Positions 35,717 to 44,017 of a stretch of 64,000 nt of DNA are shown piece after piece (the first letter of the stretch is position 1; every line of letters starts with the position of its first letter). The stretch spans positions 62,001 through 126,000 of the forward strand of contig JARGOC010000002.1 of assembly GCA_029212365.1 (NCBI GenBank), in the 5' to 3' direction. A model generated the notes under the pieces. It searched no databases and was not told the origin of the DNA. It worked only from the letters and a program-made list of their open reading frames with translations. This DNA comes from Roseovarius sp. (GTDB lineage: Bacteria; Pseudomonadota; Alphaproteobacteria; Rhodobacterales; Rhodobacteraceae). Position numbers and translations under genes: made by a program.

Positions 35717-36817
35717 TTGCCGGATACTGGGAACAACGATGCATTCGTTGCGTTTGAACGTGTACAAAAGAGCTATGACGGTGAAATCCTCGTCGTCAAA
35801 GACCTGAACCTGTCAATGCCCAAGGGCGAATTCCTGACAATGCTGGGCCCGTCCGGATCGGGCAAAACCACTTGCCTTATGATGTTGGCGGGATTTGAAA
35901 CCGCCACCCACGGGAAGATCCTGCTAGACGGCGTTTCCATCAACAATATCCCGCCGCACAAGCGCGGCATTGGTATGGTTTTTCAAAACTACGCCCTGTT
36001 CCCGCATATGACGATTGCCGAAAATCTGAGCTTTCCGCTGGAAGTGCGCAAGATTGGCAAATCCGACCGCGAGGCCAAAGTTAAGCGTGCGCTTGATATG
36101 GTTGAGATGGGTGATTTTGGCGGGCGGCGTCCGGCGCAGCTTTCGGGTGGTCAGCAACAACGTGTCGCCCTGTCGCGTGCGCTGGTGTTTGAACCTGAAC
36201 TGGTGTTGATGGACGAACCGCTGGGCGCGTTGGACAAACAACTGCGCGAAAAGATGCAGTTTGAAATCACCGATCTGGCCCATAATCTGGGGATCACCAC
36301 GGTTTATGTGACCCACGATCAGACCGAAGCCCTGACCATGTCCGACCGTGTTGCAGTGTTTGACGATGGCCGCATTCAGCAGATCGCCCCACCGGACGAG
36401 CTGTATGAAAGCCCACAGAACAGTTTTGTTGCGCAGTTCATCGGTGAGAACAACACGATGGAAGGCACAGTCAAAGAAATCAAAGGTGGTCTGGCTGTGG
36501 TGCAGCTGGACGATGGCAGTCTGATTGACTGCACGCCGGTCAATGTGACCAAGGCCGGAGAGCGCACCAAAGTGTCAATTCGCCCCGAGCGGGTGGAGTT
36601 CAATCAGGACCGTCTGCAAGGCAAAGCCCATACGTTGAAGGCCGAAGTGCTGGAGTTCATCTATATGGGTGACATCTTTCGCACGCGTCTGCGGGTAGCT
36701 GGCAATGACGAATTCATTGTCAAAACCCGCAATGCGCCGGATCAGGTGAAGCTGAAACCTGGTGAGACAGTCGAGATCGGCTGGTTGCCAGAGGATTGCC
36801 GTGCGCTTGATGCGTAA
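35717..36817 (+). CDS. Polyamine-type ABC transporter ATP-binding protein (importer 2)
   Basis: ATPase of 366 residues with Walker A MLGPSGSGKTT, Q-loop MVFQNYALFP, signature QLSGGQQQRVALSRAL, Walker B ELVLMDEPLGALD and switch His VYVTHDQTEALT, followed by a TOBE domain from about 285. It starts with a TTG codon behind GGGGAG. The set ATPase, binding protein, DUF1330, two permeases matches PotABCD-class importers. It begins a transcript of its own about 196 bases after the aminotransferase. Confidence 0.9.
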   Translation: MPDTGNNDAFVAFERVQKSYDGEILVVKDLNLSMPKGEFLTMLGPSGSGKTTCLMMLAGFETATHGKILLDGVSINNIPPHKRGIGMVFQNYALFPHMTIAENLSFPLEVRKIGKSDREAKVKRALDMVEMGDFGGRRPAQLSGGQQQRVALSRALVFEPELVLMDEPLGALDKQLREKMQFEITDLAHNLGITTVYVTHDQTEALTMSDRVAVFDDGRIQQIAPPDELYESPQNSFVAQFIGENNTMEGTVKEIKGGLAVVQLDDGSLIDCTPVNVTKAGERTKVSIRPERVEFNQDRLQGKAHTLKAEVLEFIYMGDIFRTRLRVAGNDEFIVKTRNAPDQVKLKPGETVEIGWLPEDCRALDA

Positions 36818-36932
36818 CGGCTAAGAAATATCGAGCCCGGAAATGGGTGCGATGAACAGCGGGTCCCAAGGTTCAAACCCGTGGCAGGGACTCCATTACT
36901 TTCAGAAACGGGTCATAATCGGGAGACTATCA

Positions 36933-38024
36933 ATGAAACTCACAACAACACTTCTGGCCACGACAGCTCTGAGCGTCGCTGCTGGTGCGGTTGCTGCACA
37001 AGAAATGACCATCGTGTCATGGGGCGGCGCTTACTCTAAATCGCAGCTGAAGGCGTATCACGAGCCCTACACCGAAAAGACCGGTGTCACCATTATCAAC
37101 GATGACAGCTCGGCCGAAGCCGTGGCCAAACTGCGCGCCATGAACGAAGCTGGCAACGTCACCTGGGATGTGGTTGACGTGGTTGCTGCTGATGCCATCC
37201 GTCTGTGTGACGAAGGCCTGGCAATGGAAATCGACCCCGACACCATGTTGGCACCTGCGCCTGATGGCACATCAGCGGCGGAAGATTTTGGCGATCTTCT
37301 GGTGTCTGATTGCTACATTCCGCAGATCGTCTATTCGACCACAGTCGGCTATCGTACCGACATGGTTGGCGATACCCCACCCACCGATATCTGCGCTGTG
37401 TTCGATCTGGAAGCCTATCCTGGCAAACGTAGCCTTGAAAAGCGCCCGATCAACAACATGGAATGGGCCCTGCTGTGTGACGGCGTAGCCAAAGACGCGG
37501 TTTATGACGTTTTGGGCACGCCCGAAGGTCAGGATCAGGCGTTGGCCAAACTCGACACCATCAAAGACAGCGTTATCTGGTGGTCGGCTGGTGCGGATAC
37601 GCCCCAACTGTTGGCCGATGGCGAAGTTGTTATGGGCTCCACCTATAATGGCCGTCTGTTCAGCGTGATCGAAGAGCAAAAACAACCCGTGGCCATGCTG
37701 TGGGACGCACAGGTGTTTGACCTTGACGGCTGGATCATTCCTACCGGTCTGAGCGAAGAGCGCCAGAAAGCTGCTTTGGATTACATCATGTTCGCCACAG
37801 ACACACAGCGTCTGGCGGATCAGGCCAAGTACATCTCATACGGTCCTGCACGTGCCTCATCGGCACCGCTGGTTGGCAAACACGCTGAACTGGGCATCGA
37901 CATGGCACCACATATGCCAACCGATCCAGAGAACGCCAAGAACACGTTCCTTTATAACTACGAGTTCTGGGCTGACTATCGTGACGACATCGACGCCAAA
38001 TTCCAGGCGTGGTTGGCAAAATAA
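36933..38024 (+). CDS. ABC transporter substrate-binding protein, PotD/PotF family (importer 2)
   Basis: 363 residues with a signal peptide (MKLTTTLLATTALSVAAGAV, cleavage near VAAQE). The mature start MTIVSWGGAYSKSQ shows the family fold but lacks the NWSDYI motif of importer 1, so the ligand may differ from putrescine. Segments WDVVDVVAADAIRLCDEGLA and IKDSVIWWSAGADTPQLLADGE line the cleft. Four cysteines are visible in the mature chain, including C in IRLCDEG and LVSDCYI. The start at 36933 has CGGGAG upstream; the longer frame from 36843 is not used. Confidence 0.87.
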   Translation: MKLTTTLLATTALSVAAGAVAAQEMTIVSWGGAYSKSQLKAYHEPYTEKTGVTIINDDSSAEAVAKLRAMNEAGNVTWDVVDVVAADAIRLCDEGLAMEIDPDTMLAPAPDGTSAAEDFGDLLVSDCYIPQIVYSTTVGYRTDMVGDTPPTDICAVFDLEAYPGKRSLEKRPINNMEWALLCDGVAKDAVYDVLGTPEGQDQALAKLDTIKDSVIWWSAGADTPQLLADGEVVMGSTYNGRLFSVIEEQKQPVAMLWDAQVFDLDGWIIPTGLSEERQKAALDYIMFATDTQRLADQAKYISYGPARASSAPLVGKHAELGIDMAPHMPTDPENAKNTFLYNYEFWADYRDDIDAKFQAWLAK

Positions 38025-38036
38025 GCCTATCGGTTT

Positions 38037-38057
38037 GGGGCGTGCTCAGCGCGCCCC
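38037..38057 (+). terminator. GC-rich hairpin after the importer 2 binding-protein gene
   Basis: GGGGCGTGC (38037-38045) pairs with GCGCGCCCC (38049-38057) with one U-G pair and a 3-base loop, flanked by GTTTG/CCAAAC. No T-run follows. It sits 12 bases after the binding-protein stop, and like 28110-28133 it probably protects the upstream mRNA or partially terminates, so that the binding protein exceeds the permeases. Confidence 0.5.
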
Positions 38058-38126
38058 ATTCCAAACAATTGAGTGGGGGCTGCATGTATGGCCCTCACCG
38101 CTATATGACAAGGGACAGCTCACATC

Positions 38127-38414
38127 ATGCCCAAGGGCTATATAATCGGCCACATCACGGTAACTGATCCTGAGGCGTATAAAGAATACGTCGAAAAGGA
38201 CACACCGATCCTGCTGGGCCTTGGTGGCAGGTTCATTGTCCGTGGCGGGCCATCTGAAACGATGGAAGGCGAGACACTCAATCGCCACGTCGTAATTGAA
38301 TTTCCAAGCTATGAAGCCGCGCGTGCTGCGTATGATGACCCGGAGTACCAAAAGGTAGCCGAGATCCGCAGGCGTACAGCTGAGAGCGTTATCCTAGTGG
38401 TTGAAGGGGCTTGA
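38127..38414 (+). CDS. DUF1330 domain protein inside the importer 2 operon
   Basis: 95 residues covering one complete DUF1330 (ferredoxin-like/dimeric alpha-beta barrel) domain: KGYIIGHITVTDPEAYKEYV, FIVRGGPSETMEG, HVVIEFPSYEAARAAYDDPE and YQKVAEIRRRTAES are all typical. Function in this family is unknown. It is placed between the binding protein and the first permease, with the permease ATG one base after its stop, so it is coupled to the importer and may process or sense the imported compound. Confidence 0.85.
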   Translation: MPKGYIIGHITVTDPEAYKEYVEKDTPILLGLGGRFIVRGGPSETMEGETLNRHVVIEFPSYEAARAAYDDPEYQKVAEIRRRTAESVILVVEGA

Positions 38415-38415
38415 G

Positions 38416-39687
38416 ATGAGCGACACCACCGATACCGGCCCGGTACTGGCCGCCGACGGAACGCCGCTGAAACGCAGCCTGAACCGCGCCTTGCGTCGGC
38501 AAAAGATGCGCGCGCTGATGCTGATTGCCCCGTTGTTGTTGTTCGTTCTGCTGTCCTTCATTTTGCCAATTGGCAAAATGCTGACCCGTTCGGTTCAAAA
38601 TGATATTGTTGCCGACACGCTCCCTCTGACTGTGGTTGAGCTGAATGCGTGGGATTCTGATAGCGGCGACTTGCCCGGTGAAAACGTCTATGCTGCCTTT
38701 GTCTCGGATATGGTGGTCGCCATTGAGGACAAAAAGCACACGCGCCTTGGCACCCGACTGAATTATGAGAGCACCGGCATGTCGTCGTTGTTCCGCAAAT
38801 CGGGCCGTAAGATCAAAAAGCTGGACCCGGCAACAGACGGCCCCTTCAAGGACACGCTGATCGAGATATCAGAGGGCTGGGGCAAGGTTGAAACCTGGCG
38901 TGAGATCAAGACACATTCGGTGCGCACCACCAATGGCTATTTCCTGAATGCCATCGATATGCGCCGCACACCGGAAGGCGCACAGGCCCAACCCGAAGAT
39001 AAACGTGTTCTGATCAAACTGTTTGGCCGCACCCTGTGGATGTCGCTGATCATCACCGGATCATGTATCTTGCTGGCCTATCCGGTGGCGTGGATATTGG
39101 CCAACCTGCCGATGCGCACATCAAACATGCTGATGATCCTTGTGTTGCTGCCATTCTGGACGTCGCTTCTGGTGCGGACATCGGCATGGAAGGTGTTGTT
39201 GCAACAGCAAGGTGTTATCAACGAAATTCTGGTCTGGCTGGGCATGATTGATGATGCCAACCGATTGGTGATGATCAACAACCAGACAGGTACGATCATT
39301 GCGATGACGCATATCTTGCTGCCCTTCATGATCCTGCCGATGTATTCGGTCATGCAAACCATTCAGCCGACGTATCTGCGCGCCGCCAAATCCATGGGCG
39401 CCACCAACTGGACCGCCTTTTGGCGGGTCTATTTCCCGCAGTCCATTCCGGGCATTGGGGCGGGGTCGATCCTCGTGTTCATTTTGTCCATCGGCTATTA
39501 CATCACGCCCGAGATCGTCGGCGGCACCAAAGGCGTCTTCATCTCGAACCGGATTGCGTATCACATTTCATACTCGCTCAACTGGGGCCTTGCGGCCGCA
39601 TTGGGTGCGATCCTTCTGGCAGTCGTTCTGCTGCTCTACTGGTGTTACGACAAGATCGTCGGCATCGACAACGTGAAGCTGGGATAG
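38416..39687 (+). CDS. ABC transporter permease, PotB-like with large periplasmic insertion (importer 2)
   Basis: 423 residues. Helix 1 is at about 30-55 (LMLIAPLLLFVLLSFILPIG), followed by an unusually long hydrophilic stretch of about 140 residues before helix 2 at about 210 (LWMSLIITGSCILLAYPVAW). Five further helices and the EAA-like loop AAKSMGATNWTAFWRVYFPQ follow. The start ATG at 38416 is one base past the DUF1330 stop. The periplasmic insertion may contact the binding protein or the ligand. Forms the channel with the next gene. Confidence 0.87.
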   Translation: MSDTTDTGPVLAADGTPLKRSLNRALRRQKMRALMLIAPLLLFVLLSFILPIGKMLTRSVQNDIVADTLPLTVVELNAWDSDSGDLPGENVYAAFVSDMVVAIEDKKHTRLGTRLNYESTGMSSLFRKSGRKIKKLDPATDGPFKDTLIEISEGWGKVETWREIKTHSVRTTNGYFLNAIDMRRTPEGAQAQPEDKRVLIKLFGRTLWMSLIITGSCILLAYPVAWILANLPMRTSNMLMILVLLPFWTSLLVRTSAWKVLLQQQGVINEILVWLGMIDDANRLVMINNQTGTIIAMTHILLPFMILPMYSVMQTIQPTYLRAAKSMGATNWTAFWRVYFPQSIPGIGAGSILVFILSIGYYITPEIVGGTKGVFISNRIAYHISYSLNWGLAAALGAILLAVVLLLYWCYDKIVGIDNVKLG

Positions 39688-39692
39688 TCCAA

Positions 39693-40925
39693 ATGAACAT
39701 GAACCCCATCGGTGCTCACGGCCTGAAAACTTCCATGGCATTCACGCTTTCAGCTCTGGCGCTAATTGTTTTCATTCCGACGTTTGTTTTCGGAATTTCG
39801 ACTGCACAAAGTTTCGCTCTCTTTTTTCTCAAAGTTGTTCTCATTTGTGCTTCGATTGTTGGTTATGCATTTGCGATGTTGTCGACCCTGGATACTAAGC
39901 GACCGGCAATGGCAATTACAGGTGTGGCTAGTTTTCTTGCTGGGCTGTCTCTTTTCGGTTTAGTTGGCGGGATTTTTCTTGCTGTTGTCGGTGCCTTCGG
40001 GGCACACATTGTGTACTGGCTGCACTACCGTCAGTACCGTGATAAAGTGGCTACCTATTTAACTTCGGAACAAGTGTTGTGGCATTATACCTTCCGGGTC
40101 ATCTGCGGCTTGATCTTTTTCTTTCTGGTGTCGCCACTGGTGCCGGTCATATGGCTCAGCTTTAATGCCGAGAACTTCTTTACCTTTACGCCTGAAATGC
40201 TGCGGTTTGATCCGGAAGGCTATTCGCTGAAGCATTATCAGGATTTCTTTACCAATAATGAATGGCAGCGCAGCTTCAAGAACTCGCTGATCATCGCGCC
40301 GATTGCGACAATCATTTCAGTGTCATTGGGCACATTGGCGGCGATTGGCCTGTCACAATCCCATGTGCCGGGGCGTCGTGCCATTATGGCCATCTTAATC
40401 TCGCCGATGATCGTGCCGCTGATCATCTCGGCCACGGGCATGTTCTTTTTCTACTCTGACATTGGCAACTTCCTCGAAGGCACTTTGGGCATGGGTAAGA
40501 ACCTGGTGGGCTATATCAAGGTGATCCTGGCTCATGCTGTGTTGGGTATTCCGTTTGTGATCATCACCGTGACGGCCACGCTGGTTGGGTTTGACAATTC
40601 ACTGACCCGCGCGGCGGCCAACATGGGCGCTAATCCGGTGACGACGTTCTTTCGGGTGCAGATGCCGCTGATCCTGCCGGGTGTCATCTCGGGTGGGTTG
40701 TTTGCCTTTATCACCTCGTTTGACGAAGTGGTTGTGGTGCTGTTCGTCGGGTCCGCCAGCCAAAAAACACTGCCCTGGCAGATGTTCACCGGGCTGCGCG
40801 AGCAGATTTCACCGACCATTCTGGCGGTGGCGACGATCCTTGTGGTGATGTCGATCCTGCTGCTGACAACCGTTGAGTTGCTGCGTCGCCGGTCTGAGCG
40901 GCTGCGGGGCATGTCGCCTGCTTGA
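39693..40925 (+). CDS. ABC transporter permease, PotC-like with extra N-terminal membrane segments (importer 2)
   Basis: 410 residues from the ATG at 39693, about 140 more than PotC. Residues 1-115 add about three to four hydrophobic segments (MAFTLSALALIVFIPTFVFG, FALFFLKVVLICASIVGYAF, GLSLFGLVGGIFLAVVGAFG) before the normal permease begins near FRVICGLIFFFLVSPLVPVI. The EAA loop RAAANMGANPVTTFFRVQMP and six usual helices follow. The bases coding for the extension (about 39740-40060) are visibly more AT-rich than the rest. A frame extension upstream to 39420 overlaps the previous gene and is rejected. Confidence 0.87.
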   Translation: MNMNPIGAHGLKTSMAFTLSALALIVFIPTFVFGISTAQSFALFFLKVVLICASIVGYAFAMLSTLDTKRPAMAITGVASFLAGLSLFGLVGGIFLAVVGAFGAHIVYWLHYRQYRDKVATYLTSEQVLWHYTFRVICGLIFFFLVSPLVPVIWLSFNAENFFTFTPEMLRFDPEGYSLKHYQDFFTNNEWQRSFKNSLIIAPIATIISVSLGTLAAIGLSQSHVPGRRAIMAILISPMIVPLIISATGMFFFYSDIGNFLEGTLGMGKNLVGYIKVILAHAVLGIPFVIITVTATLVGFDNSLTRAAANMGANPVTTFFRVQMPLILPGVISGGLFAFITSFDEVVVVLFVGSASQKTLPWQMFTGLREQISPTILAVATILVVMSILLLTTVELLRRRSERLRGMSPA

Positions 40926-40931
40926 TTTAGC

Positions 40932-41621
40932 CTATGTATCTGCTTTCGGTCTTTTGAATCCGCCGTACAATAGATCTATGTGCTCAAAAAGTTCAGCATT
41001 TACGCTCCGCCAAAGAGAGTCCAACACGATTTTAACGCCCTCTCGTCGTGCTAGTTTCGCTGCGGGAACGAAGTCAGCATCGCCTGCCACCAAAACAATT
41101 GTTGAAACTTGCTTTTTCAACGTCAGCGAAGCGATGTCTAAGCCAATTTTCATATCAACAGCTTTTTGCCGTAAGCCCGGAGAAAAATCCTCATCTTGCA
41201 GGTCTTCTACGGTTCGCCTTTTAGAAATCAAATCCTTTTGTGCCCGCTCAGAGAGTATCCAGCTACGTTCCTTTATCACTGTTCCTAAGCGAACCGCAGT
41301 GTTAGGGGATTTTCGAAGTTCCTCAAATAGTCCAAGCCTAAAAAGTGCTTCCGGAGTTTTTGCGTAATCTACGGGTTTCTGAGAAATTGGGAGCTGCCCT
41401 TTGGACAAATAGGGTTTGGCATCATAGTAGAAAACTCGATAAAGACCTGACCTCACATGTGGAGCGCCTGTTAGTTTTTGATGGTATTTTAGATGGCTAA
41501 ATACAAGTTTGCCGATGGCTTTGGCAACATCTGCTGCATCTCGTGAATTAACTTCGGGGCAGACGGTTGAAAGTCTTTTTAGAAAGTACCCGCCGTCAAT
41601 TAAAATCGCAATTTTGTCCAA
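40932..41621 (-). CDS. NYN domain (PIN-like) protein, putative ribonuclease
   Basis: 229 residues with a LabA/DUF88-type NYN fold: first Asp in IAILIDGGYF (Asp9), middle KIGLDIASL (Asp162) and VLVAGDADFVPAAKLARREG (Asp181, Asp183), together a plausible metal-binding nuclease site. A start at TTG 41621 with GGTGAT upstream is used. The gene is clearly richer in A and T than its neighbours, is single, convergent to importer 2, and has a GCCCTAAGG inverted repeat directly upstream. It looks like an acquired gene. RNA cleavage or a defence role is inferred from the fold only. Confidence 0.8.
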   Translation of the reverse strand: MDKIAILIDGGYFLKRLSTVCPEVNSRDAADVAKAIGKLVFSHLKYHQKLTGAPHVRSGLYRVFYYDAKPYLSKGQLPISQKPVDYAKTPEALFRLGLFEELRKSPNTAVRLGTVIKERSWILSERAQKDLISKRRTVEDLQDEDFSPGLRQKAVDMKIGLDIASLTLKKQVSTIVLVAGDADFVPAAKLARREGVKIVLDSLWRSVNAELFEHIDLLYGGFKRPKADT

Positions 41622-41640
41622 AATATCACCAAAAAAATAA

Positions 41641-41699
41641 GCCCTAAGGGTTCGGCAATGCCCAAGATCACTAGGGGCGGTTGCGTACTGCCTTAGGGC
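41641..41699. repeat. Inverted repeat upstream of the NYN gene
   Basis: GCCCTAAGG (41641-41649) and CCTTAGGGC (41691-41699) are perfect 9-bp arms with a 41-base loop that contains a nested GCCC/GGGC pair (41660-41663, 41675-41678). It lies 20 bases before the NYN start. It may be a regulatory RNA hairpin, the edge of an insertion, or a terminator of an antisense transcript. No target-site duplication was identified. Confidence 0.45.
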
Positions 41700-41781
41700 G
41701 GATAGTCTAAGTATCGGTGCTGCAACTCAAAGATGCAAGAGGGGATTGACTCTTGCAACAATTCTTGAACCAATGAGAGAA

Positions 41782-42648
41782 TCAGCTGCGCACTAGCTTC
41801 TCATAGCCTTGTGAAATCTCACGCGTCAGTGCGCCGACTTCAAAGTTGTAATCCCCGATTTGGCCGACGGGTGTGACTTCGGCGGCTGTGCCGGTCAGCC
41901 AGCATTGCTCAAACCCTTCCATTTCTTCGGGCATGATGTGGCGCTCGTGCACTTTGACTTGGCGGTCTTTCAACATTCCGATAACCGTCTGACGGGTCAG
42001 GCCATTGAGAAAGCAGTCAGCGTCAGGTGTGTGCACTTCGCCGTCTTTCACAAAGAAGATGTTGGCGCCTGTCGCTTCGGCCACATAGCCGCGGTAATCC
42101 ATGAACAGAGCATCCGAACAGCCTTTGGCCTCGGCGGCGTGTTTGGACATGGTACAGATCATATAGAGGCCCGCTGCCTTGGCATGCACCGGGATGGTTT
42201 CGGGGGAGGGGCGTTTCCATTTGGAAATGTCGAGCTTGGCGCCCTTCATCTTGGCGTCGCCGTAATAGGCGCCCCATTCCCACGCGGCAATGCACAGATG
42301 CACCGGGTTAAGCGCCGATGCGACCCCCATGTCCTCGCCTGCTCCACGCCATGCGACGGCGCGTACATAGCCATCGGTCAGGCCATTGGCCATCAGGACT
42401 TCTTGCTTGGCGGCTTCGATTTCGTCCACTGTAAAAGGGATCTGAAAATCCAGCTGCCCTGCCGAAAAATGCAGGCGCTCAGAGTGTTCGCGGCTTTTGA
42501 AGATTTTGCCATTATAGGCGCGCTCACCCTCAAATACCGAAGAGGCATAATGCAAAGCATGGGTCAGGATATGAACGTTGGCCGCACGCCAGTCGATCAG
42601 TTTACCATCCATCCAAATCTTGCCGTCACGATCATCATAGCCAGCCAT
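41782..42648 (-). CDS. ilvE: Branched-chain amino acid aminotransferase
   Basis: Class IV PLP aminotransferase of 288 residues that makes leucine, isoleucine and valine from their 2-oxo acids. The start MAGYDDRDGKIWMDGKLIDW, LTHALHYASSVFEGERAYNG, YVRAVAWRGAGEDMGV and the C-terminal GTAAEVTPVGQIGDY are typical of IlvE. The ATG at 42648 is preceded by AGGAGAT; upstream frame to 42765 is promoter DNA. It is divergent from petP-petR. Leucine biosynthesis genes lie 2-9 kb downstream. Confidence 0.92.
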   Translation of the reverse strand: MAGYDDRDGKIWMDGKLIDWRAANVHILTHALHYASSVFEGERAYNGKIFKSREHSERLHFSAGQLDFQIPFTVDEIEAAKQEVLMANGLTDGYVRAVAWRGAGEDMGVASALNPVHLCIAAWEWGAYYGDAKMKGAKLDISKWKRPSPETIPVHAKAAGLYMICTMSKHAAEAKGCSDALFMDYRGYVAEATGANIFFVKDGEVHTPDADCFLNGLTRQTVIGMLKDRQVKVHERHIMPEEMEGFEQCWLTGTAAEVTPVGQIGDYNFEVGALTREISQGYEKLVRS

Positions 42649-42683
42649 CGCACATCTCCTTTCGATAAGTTGCTTTGCATATG

Positions 42684-42723
42684 TTGCGCAAATTATGGCC
42701 GTTACGGACATTAAATTGCGCAT
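42684..42723. promoter_or_regulatory. Paired TTGCGCAA-type palindromes in the ilvE-petP promoter
   Basis: TTGCGCAA (42684-42691) and TTGCGCAT (42716-42723) lie 24 bases apart in the divergent region. Such small palindromes fit MarR-family binding, so PetP autoregulation or control of ilvE is possible. The evidence is pattern only. Confidence 0.3.
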
Positions 42724-42815
42724 AAGCTGCGAATCGCTAACAGTTGATACTTGGAATGTCAACAAAGCTGTCCTATTATGACAAGGGAAAGCTGTGAAAG
42801 TGAACGGGGGTGGGT

Positions 42816-43313
42816 ATGTCCGAGGTGCAAAGTGGCGGCGAACTTCTGTTTCTGACCGATGAACAGTTGGGCCAGGGGAGTGAGGCCATGTTCTTTGCCT
42901 ATCGCGGTTTTACGGCTGATCCTGATCGAATACTTTCAACCATGGCTTACGGGCGCGCGCACCACAGGGCGATCTACTTTATTGCGCGCAGCCCCGGCAC
43001 GACTGTCAACAATTTGTTGTTGACGCTGGGTGTCACCAAACAATCCCTGAACCGAGTGTTGCGGACATTGGTTGAGGATGGGTTGGTGGAAAGCCGTGTG
43101 GGTAAATCTGACCGCCGTGAACGGCATCTGTTTTTGACACAAGACGGTGCTACTCTGGAGCGCAAACTCTCTGATGCACAGCGTGCGCGTTTGCGCGCGG
43201 CCTACCGGGCGGCCGGGCCCGAGGCTGTGGCGGGTTTCCGCAAGGTGCTGGAAGCGATGATGGACCCGGAGCTGCGCAGGCAATATCAATCCCTGAAGGA
43301 TAGTGAGATATGA
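42816..43313 (+). CDS. petP: MarR family regulator PetP
   Basis: 165 residues with a MarR-type winged helix (SPGTTVNNLLLTLGVTKQSL, NRVLRTLVEDGLVESRVGKS, DRRERHLFLTQDGATLE). The ATG at 42816 fits the GGGGG ribosome site better than the GTG at 42810. It overlaps the OmpR-type regulator gene by ATGA, the same arrangement as petP-petR of Rhodobacter capsulatus, which lies upstream of the cytochrome bc1 genes there. Here the neighbour is ilvE instead. Confidence 0.72.
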   Translation: MSEVQSGGELLFLTDEQLGQGSEAMFFAYRGFTADPDRILSTMAYGRAHHRAIYFIARSPGTTVNNLLLTLGVTKQSLNRVLRTLVEDGLVESRVGKSDRRERHLFLTQDGATLERKLSDAQRARLRAAYRAAGPEAVAGFRKVLEAMMDPELRRQYQSLKDSEI

Positions 43314-44011
43314 GCGAACCTGCCCCTCATCTGCTGATCGTCGATGATGATGAACGCATCCGTGGCCTGCTGCGCAAATTTTTGCAACGCAATGGGTTTT
43401 TGGTATCCGTGGCGCGTGATGCGGCGCATGCAAGGTCAATCCTGTCGGGGCTGGAATTTGACCTGATCGTGATGGATGTCATGATGCCGGGCGAAGATGG
43501 TGTCGCGTTGACCCGTGCGTTGCGCGAAACGCTGGAAACACCGATATTGCTGCTGACGGCCAAGGGAGAAACCGACGACCGGATTGCCGGGCTTGAGGCC
43601 GGGGCAGATGATTATCTGGCCAAGCCGTTTGAGCCCAAGGAACTGCTGCTCAGGATCAATGCCATTTTGCGCCGTATGCCCGAGCCTGAGCCGGAAAGCA
43701 CCACGCCCAAAATGTTAAACCTTGGCCCGGTGCGCTATGATATTGAGCGCGCTGAGTTGTTGCAGGGGGATCAACTGGTGCGCCTGACTGCCACCGAGGT
43801 GCAGTTGATGCGCATCTTTTCAGAGAATTTGCGCGCGCCGGTTAGCCGCACCAAGCTGGTTGAGGATCTGGGCCGTGACGGGGGCCAGGCCCAGGAGCGC
43901 GCGGTGGATGTGCAGATCACACGGCTAAGGCGCAAGATTGAAGCCGACCCAAAACAGCCCCGCTATCTGCAAACCGTGCGCGGCGAAGGCTACATGCTGG
44001 CGCCGGATTGA
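43310..44011 (+). CDS. petR: OmpR-family response regulator PetR
   Basis: 233 residues: receiver domain with acidic pocket VDDDE, phosphoacceptor Asp56 (VMDVMMPG), switch Thr in LLTAKGE and Lys in LAKPFEP; then an OmpR-type winged helix ending LRRKIEADPKQPRYLQTVRG. No histidine kinase gene is adjacent, as for petR of R. capsulatus, where the kinase is also unlinked. Overlap with petP shows coupling. Its regulon is unknown in this organism. Confidence 0.8.
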   Translation: MSEPAPHLLIVDDDERIRGLLRKFLQRNGFLVSVARDAAHARSILSGLEFDLIVMDVMMPGEDGVALTRALRETLETPILLLTAKGETDDRIAGLEAGADDYLAKPFEPKELLLRINAILRRMPEPEPESTTPKMLNLGPVRYDIERAELLQGDQLVRLTATEVQLMRIFSENLRAPVSRTKLVEDLGRDGGQAQERAVDVQITRLRRKIEADPKQPRYLQTVRGEGYMLAPD

Positions 44012-44017
44012 TCTGTG

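Noticed and set aside
36880..36920. GGTTCAAACCC-like stretch that resembles a tRNA T-arm before the importer 2 binding-protein gene
   Set aside because: No matching 5' acceptor, D-arm or anticodon arm exists upstream at the right distance, and the T-stem has a mismatch.
41860..42714. Plus-strand open frame of 284 codons opposite ilvE
   Set aside because: Antisense shadow of a clearly conserved aminotransferase.
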